This document shows positions 6,611 through 9,226 of a stretch of 9,226 nucleotides of DNA, one piece after another. The notes beneath the pieces were generated by a model. That model was given only the letters and a program-made list of their open reading frames with translations, was not told the origin of the DNA and ran no database searches. Numbering within the stretch: the stretch's first letter is position 1; each line of letters begins with the position of its first letter. A program made the translations under genes and the position numbers. Location: the NCBI GenBank assembly GCA_016199305.1, contig JACQGZ010000081.1, positions 1 to 9,226 on the forward strand, in the 5' to 3' direction. Source of the DNA: Armatimonadota bacterium. Lineage in GTDB: Bacteria; Sysuimicrobiota; Sysuimicrobiia; Sysuimicrobiales; Humicultoraceae.

Positions 6611-6754
6611 CTCCCTCCGCGAAGGTGGTTGGGCGTCACTCCCCGCGAAGATTGTCGCAGGTTTGGGGAAGAGAAATTTTCCGCTTGGGGAGGAGGAAGA
6701 AGAAGGAGTTGGGGAGTTTGCGTAGAACATACGGGGTCACAAGTTCATAGGAAG
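6611..6754 (+). other. Intergenic stretch with direct repeats, upstream of riboswitch 2
   Basis: This is the least GC-rich part of the window and holds no credible gene. TTGGGGA occurs three times, at 6663-6669, 6685-6691 and 6709-6715, with start-to-start spacings of 22 and 24 bases (about two helical turns). ACTCCCTCCGCGAAG (6610-6624) and the shortened version ACTCCCCGCGAAG (6638-6650) form an imperfect direct repeat. A small hairpin, GGAAGA/TTTTCC with a GAAA loop, lies at 6667-6682. The strand is purine-rich at 6687-6716. A promoter for the sigma factor transcript must lie hereabouts, but I could not identify a convincing -35/-10 pair, and no clear terminator for the preceding operon is visible. 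Confidence 0.5.
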
Positions 6755-6837
6755 TCCCCGAGAAAGGCAAACCCACCGTGAGGTGGGGGCGCAAAGCCAC
6801 GGGACCTGGTAAGTGGTCGGCCGGGCTGCCGAAGGGA
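6755..6837 (+). promoter_or_regulatory. Cyclic di-GMP-I riboswitch (GEMM-I aptamer), second copy
   Basis: The core GGCAAACC (6766-6773), a CCACC/GGTGG stem with a GTGA GNRA loop (6777-6780), GCGCAAAGCC (6789-6798) and a second arm ending GGCCGGGCTGCCGA (6819-6832) reproduce the class I aptamer. The closing helix is TCCC (6755-6758) with GGGA (6834-6837), at the same distance from the core as in the first copy. The core differs from the 1690 copy at only a few bases, but the second arm is short, without the extra hairpin. The Vc2 G20-equivalent is G, which supports c-di-GMP over cGAMP. An intrinsic terminator hairpin follows within 10 bases and the next gene is a sigma factor, so this is very probably a transcriptional switch for that gene. 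Confidence 0.95.
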
Positions 6838-6846
6838 AAGGTTTGA

Positions 6847-6886
6847 GTCCCCCTCGGTGGCAGCCACCGAGGGGGACTTCACTTTC
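6847..6886 (+). terminator. Intrinsic terminator serving as expression platform of riboswitch 2
   Basis: GTCCCCCTCGGTGG (6847-6860) and CCACCGAGGGGGAC (6864-6877) are perfect 14-base complements around a CAG loop, followed by the U-rich stretch TTCACTTTC (6878-6886). It lies 9 bases past the aptamer and well before the sigma factor start at 7013. Competing pairings are visible. GGCTGCC of the aptamer's second arm (6824-6830) can pair with GGCAGCC (6859-6865), and CCGAAGGG (6829-6836) can pair with CCCCTCGG (6850-6857) with one mismatch. Both would disrupt the terminator. This suggests that ligand binding holds the aptamer strands and lets the terminator form (an OFF switch). The direction of control is inference. 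Confidence 0.85.
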
Positions 6887-6929
6887 AGGCGGGACGACGC
6901 ACCTTTCGTCGCAGCATTCATTGCCGCTC

Positions 6930-6954
6930 TGAGCCTGCTGCCCCGACAGGCTCA
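6930..6954 (+). repeat. Inverted repeat in the sigma factor leader
   Basis: TGAGCCTG (6930-6937) and CAGGCTCA (6947-6954) are perfect 8-base complements around a 9-base loop, between the riboswitch terminator and the sigma factor start. No U-tract follows. It could be an RNA hairpin in the leader or an operator half-site pair. Nothing in the sequence decides between these. Confidence 0.5.
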
Positions 6955-6997
6955 ACCTGCTGCGGGCATCTCATCGGATTTCGGGGCACTCGCCGCC

Positions 6998-7006
6998 GGA
7001 GGGGAG
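6998..7006 (+). promoter_or_regulatory. Ribosome binding site deciding the sigma factor start
   Basis: GGAGGGGAG ends 6 bases before ATG 7013. It is the best Shine-Dalgarno match upstream of the conserved sigma region and favours ATG 7013 over an in-frame GTG at 6857, which would start inside the terminator hairpin. Confidence 0.8.
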
Positions 7007-7012
7007 AGACCG

Positions 7013-7876
7013 ATGGCAGCTCGCAGTCAGACCGCTCGTCGGACCGTCGCCGATCCGTCACGACCGCACGCCCGCACTCATTCATCCGTCGCCTCTGTCC
7101 GGCCCGAGCCGCTGGAGCGGGAGAGCGGCCGCTCCGGGGCCCGGGATGAGGACGCCCTGGTCACCCGGTACGTGGAGAGCCACGACCCGGCGCTGCGGGA
7201 GGAGATCGTCCTCGCCTGCACGCCCCTGGTGCGGCGGATCGTCTCCGATTTCATCTTCGCCGGGGTCCCCACCGACGATCTGATGCAGGTGGGCTTCATC
7301 GGTCTGCTGAACGCCCTCGAGCTGTTCGACACCGGGCGCGGCGTGAAGTTCGTCACCTACGCCAGCCACCTGATCCGCGGAGAGATCCGCCACTACCTGC
7401 GCGACCATCGCGACACCATCCGCAAGCCGCGGTGGCTGCAGAAGCTCAACCATCAGATCGAGGAGGCCGTCGGGCGCTACATCAGCGAGGAGGGGCGGTT
7501 TCCGGCGGTCGACCAGCTGGCCTCCGAACTCAACGTCGAGGAGGAGGGGTTGCTGGAGGTCCTGAAGACGCGCGAGGTCCTGCGCACCATCTCCCTGGAG
7601 GCGGACGAGGAGACCGGCGAACTGCGGGCCGACCGCGACCGCATCCGCCACAAGGGGAACGGCAGCGTCGCGCTTCCCCTGGAAGAGAAGATCCTCCTCT
7701 TCGAGGCCATGGAGAAACTGAACACCCTGCAGCGGCGCGTCCTCCACTACCTCTTCTTCACCGACCTGACCCAGATGGAAGCGGCTCGACGCATCGGCAT
7801 CTCACAAAAACACGTCTCGCGCGTGCTGGCGAGCTCCCTGACCAAACTCCGGGCGCTCCTCAGCCCGTCGATCTGA
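7013..7876 (+). CDS. Alternative sigma factor, sigma-70 family group 3 (SigB/F/G-like)
   Basis: A 287-residue protein. Residues 1-45 are a variable, Arg/Ser/Pro-rich extension. Region 2 spans about 46-132, including DLMQVGFIGLLNALELFD (89-106, core-RNA-polymerase-binding part) and FVTYASHLIRGEIRHYLRDH (113-132, -10 recognition part). Region 3 is about 138-195 (KPRWLQKLNHQIEEAVGRY, FPAVDQLASELNVE). Region 4 ends with the helix-turn-helix DLTQMEAARRIGISQKHVSR (251-270). There is no region 1.1 and the length fits the SigB/SigF/SigG type, known for stress, sporulation or developmental programmes. It sits directly behind a c-di-GMP riboswitch with an intrinsic terminator, implying c-di-GMP control of its synthesis. 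A Roadblock gene follows after 15 bases. No anti-sigma factor or anti-anti-sigma factor is visible in the window. Confidence 0.93.
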   Translation: MAARSQTARRTVADPSRPHARTHSSVASVRPEPLERESGRSGARDEDALVTRYVESHDPALREEIVLACTPLVRRIVSDFIFAGVPTDDLMQVGFIGLLNALELFDTGRGVKFVTYASHLIRGEIRHYLRDHRDTIRKPRWLQKLNHQIEEAVGRYISEEGRFPAVDQLASELNVEEEGLLEVLKTREVLRTISLEADEETGELRADRDRIRHKGNGSVALPLEEKILLFEAMEKLNTLQRRVLHYLFFTDLTQMEAARRIGISQKHVSRVLASSLTKLRALLSPSI

Positions 7877-7891
7877 TCGGAGGGAGCCACG

Positions 7892-8245
7892 GTGTCGCAG
7901 ATCAAGGATGTGCTGGCAGAGCTGGCCAAGGTGGAGGGCGTCCTGGCCGTCCTGGTCGTCGGACGAGACGGGTTCGTCATCGAGGGGATCTCCACGGAGG
8001 ATGTGGACCTGGAGGGCGTCGCGGCCATCGTGGCCAGCAACATGGCGGCCGCGGAGGCCATGGGCACCGAGATGGTGCGCGGCATGATCCGCGGGCTGCT
8101 GATGGAGTTTGAGGAAGGGCCCGTGGCGGTCGGCCCCGCCGGCCCGGACGCGTTGCTGGTGGTGGTGGGCAACGCGCGCTGCAACCTGGGCCGCATCCGC
8201 CTGGAGATGAAGCGCAACAGCCAGCTCGCCGCCGCGCTGGTCTAG
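7892..8245 (+). CDS. Roadblock/LC7 domain protein
   Basis: A 117-residue protein starting at GTG 7892, with GGAGGGA (7879-7885) 6 bases upstream. The sequence follows the Roadblock pattern: helix SQIKDVLAELAKVEG, strands VLAVLVVGRDGFVIEGI, helix DLEGVAAIVASNMAAAEAMG, strands MIRGLLMEFEEGPVAVGPAG and ALLVVVGN, and helix NLGRIRLEMKRNSQLAAAL. It is a closer match to the canonical MglB/Roadblock consensus ('DGfvi...', 'G.vrlelkr') than the protein at 279-632. It lies 15 bases after the sigma factor stop, presumably in the same transcript and so under riboswitch 2. Such proteins form dimers that regulate small GTPases or bind signalling partners. No GTPase is encoded here. A link to the sigma factor or to type IV pili is inference. 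Confidence 0.92.
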   Translation: MSQIKDVLAELAKVEGVLAVLVVGRDGFVIEGISTEDVDLEGVAAIVASNMAAAEAMGTEMVRGMIRGLLMEFEEGPVAVGPAGPDALLVVVGNARCNLGRIRLEMKRNSQLAAALV

Positions 8246-8279
8246 TCGGTTCGGCTGTACCCCGGCCCCCCGCACACGC

Positions 8280-8316
8280 ACGGGGGCGCGGACGCCCACC
8301 CCGTCCGCGCCCCCGT
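8280..8316. terminator. Strong GC hairpin after the Roadblock gene, probable terminator
   Basis: CGGGGGCGCGGACG (8281-8294) pairs perfectly with CGTCCGCGCCCCCG (8302-8315) around a 7-base loop, extended by A8280-T8316. The position between convergent genes fits a terminator for the + strand transcript. The tail (TCGCGTTCTACC) is only weakly U-rich. CCCCCG (8267-8272) just upstream can alternatively pair with CGGGGG (8281-8286). Confidence 0.6.
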
Positions 8317-8395
8317 CGCGTTCTACCGCGCGCTACTCCGGCGGACGTGCTGAGCGGAAGGGGTGCGATGCTGGGCGCCTGACCGGGTCCGCACG

Positions 8396-8460
8396 CCGAA
8401 ACCCAGACCCGGCGCAAACCGTAATCCAGTAGTTCAGTTTGCGAAGGGTCTGGGTTTCGG
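8396..8460. terminator. Long hairpin between convergent genes, probable bidirectional terminator
   Basis: CCGAAACCCAGACCC (8396-8410) and GGGTCTGGGTTTCGG (8446-8460) are perfect 15-base complements. Inside them CGCAAAC (8413-8419) pairs with GTTTGCG (8437-8443), separated by a GG/AA internal loop. On the + strand it is followed by CTTTCTT (8461-8467), a fair U-tract. It lies 14 bases past the stop of the - strand ATPase gene, so it would also sit in the 3' end of that transcript. Its size and two-part stem are larger than a usual terminator; a dispersed palindromic repeat is an alternative. Confidence 0.65.
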
Positions 8461-8474
8461 CTTTCTTGGCGAGG

Positions 8475-9226
8475 TCAGTCGGCGACGTAGACGACGCGCA
8501 GGATCTCGTCGATCGTGGAGACGCCGGAGAGGACCTTCTCCAGGCCGTCGTCCCGCAGGGTCTGCATGCCCTCGCGGACGGCCCGGGCCTTGATCTCGGT
8601 GGAGGGGGCCCGCCGCACCACCAGCTCGCGGATGGCGTCGGACATCACCAGCAATTCGAAGACCCCGATCCGGCCCTTGTAGCCGGTGAAGCGGCATTCC
8701 TCGCAGCCCTGTCCCCGGAAGAGCTGGGTCTCCTTGGAGGGATCGAGCCCCAGGCGCTTCACCGCTTCCGGCGGCGGCGTGTAGGCGATCTTGCAGTGCG
8801 GGCAGATCTGGCGGGCCAGGCGCTGCGCCAGGATGGCCAGCACGGAGGAGGAGATGAGGAAGGGCTCCACCCCCATGTCGGTGAGGCGGCTGACCGCCGT
8901 GGCGGCGTCGTTGGTGTGCAGGGTGGAGAGGACCAGGTGCCCGGTGAGGGCGGACTGCACGCCGATCTCCGCCGTCTCCCGGTCGCGCATCTCGCCGATC
9001 ATGACGATGTCGGGATCCTGCCGCAGGATGCTGCGCAGGCCGGCGGCAAAGGTCAGGCCCGCCTTCACGTTCACCTGCACCTGGTTGATCCGCGGGAGCT
9101 GGTACTCCACCGGGTCCTCGATGGTGAGCACGTTTCGAACGGGGGAGTTGATCCGGTTGAGGGCGGCGTAAAGGGTGGTGCTCTTGCCGGAGCCGGTGGG
9201 ACCGGTCACCAGGATCATCCCGTAGG
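8475..9226 (-). CDS. Type IV pilus/type II secretion assembly ATPase (PilB/GspE family), 5'-incomplete
   Basis: The reading frame is open to the window edge, with codons for Tyr-Gly before the first visible Met (9216-9218), so this is the C-terminal half of a larger ATPase. Counting from that Met, residues 6-14 are the Walker A motif GPTGSGKST, 33-40 the Asp box IEDPVEYQ, 71-79 the Walker B region IVMIGEMRD, and 93-107 the His box [13 protein letters not shown]. Two CxxC pairs (C139-C142 and C172-C175) form the tetracysteine zinc site typical of PilB/GspE and absent from PilT retraction ATPases. The protein powers pilus extension or pseudopilus assembly at the inner membrane. PilB is somewhat more likely than GspE, but the N-terminal domain, which in MshE-type members binds c-di-GMP, is outside the window. 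The gene is convergent with the sigma factor and Roadblock genes. Confidence 0.95.
   Translation of the reverse strand, partial: YGMILVTGPTGSGKSTTLYAALNRINSPVRNVLTIEDPVEYQLPRINQVQVNVKAGLTFAAGLRSILRQDPDIVMIGEMRDRETAEIGVQSALTGHLVLSTLHTNDAATAVSRLTDMGVEPFLISSSVLAILAQRLARQICPHCKIAYTPPPEAVKRLGLDPSKETQLFRGQGCEECRFTGYKGRIGVFELLVMSDAIRELVVRRAPSTEIKARAVREGMQTLRDDGLEKVLSGVSTIDEILRVVYVAD

Noticed and set aside
5621..6730. A 369-codon open frame on the - strand opposite the 5702 gene
   Set aside because: Arg/Pro/His-rich composition, no domain, and antisense to a frame with coherent domain structure. I regard it as a shadow frame.
6700..6750. Possible sigma-70 promoter (TTGCGT at 6718 with TTCATA at 6744)
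   Set aside because: Spacing is 20 bases and both hexamers match poorly. No convincing alternative was found, so no promoter is claimed.
1690..6837. Reading the riboswitches as 3',3'-cGAMP (GEMM-Ib) sensors
   Set aside because: The position equivalent to G20 is G in both copies, whereas cGAMP-preferring variants typically have A there. Ligand binding assays would be decisive.
6857..7012. N-terminal extension of the sigma factor from an in-frame GTG at 6857
   Set aside because: The start would lie inside the terminator hairpin, no ribosome binding site precedes it, and ATG 7013 has a strong Shine-Dalgarno sequence.
1..9226. CRISPR arrays, tRNA or rRNA genes, insertion sequences
   Set aside because: No regularly spaced repeats, tRNA cloverleaf, rRNA motifs or transposase frames were recognised.

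Overview
The window is very GC-rich (roughly 70% by eye). It has dense coding, frequent GTG starts and short overlaps or gaps between genes. The content (HD-GYP phosphodiesterase, Roadblock/LC7 proteins, PilB/GspE ATPase, a TAXI-family receptor, a SigB/F/G-type sigma factor and cyclic-di-GMP riboswitches) points to a free-living bacterium with type IV pili and active c-di-GMP signalling. It probably comes from a little-cultured, deep-branching GC-rich lineage. I cannot name the phylum from the sequence alone.

Region A (1-1612, + strand): the tail of an HD-GYP domain protein, then a Roadblock/LC7 protein, then a secreted TPR plus lytic transglycosylase protein that starts inside the Roadblock stop codon (GTGA overlap).

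Region B (1613-6610, + strand): a c-di-GMP-I (GEMM-I) riboswitch at 1690-1807 with a strong downstream hairpin heads five closely packed genes. These are a LivJ/LivK-like lipoprotein receptor, a TAXI-type periplasmic receptor, an unrecognised protein with a small beta-rich domain and a long Pro/Ala linker, a 7-8-helix membrane protein resembling a stand-alone sensor domain, and a protein with two copies of the small beta-rich domain plus a winged-helix-like C-terminus. No permease or ATPase accompanies the two receptors.

Region C (6611-8245, + strand): a repeat-bearing, relatively AT-richer intergenic stretch, then a second c-di-GMP-I riboswitch (6755-6837) almost identical in its aptamer core to the first. 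It is followed immediately by a perfect 14-bp hairpin with a U-rich tail, an apparent intrinsic terminator. Downstream are an alternative sigma factor and a second Roadblock/LC7 protein.

Region D (8246-9226): two strong hairpins separate the + strand genes from a convergent, 5'-incomplete PilB/GspE-type ATPase on the - strand that runs off the window edge.

Working picture (inference): c-di-GMP, which the HD-GYP protein would degrade, is read by two RNA switches. One governs an envelope-sensing/receptor operon and the other governs a sigma factor and its Roadblock partner, next to type IV pilus machinery. The most notable points are the riboswitch-terminator in front of a sigma factor gene and the uncharacterised five-gene operon under the sister riboswitch.
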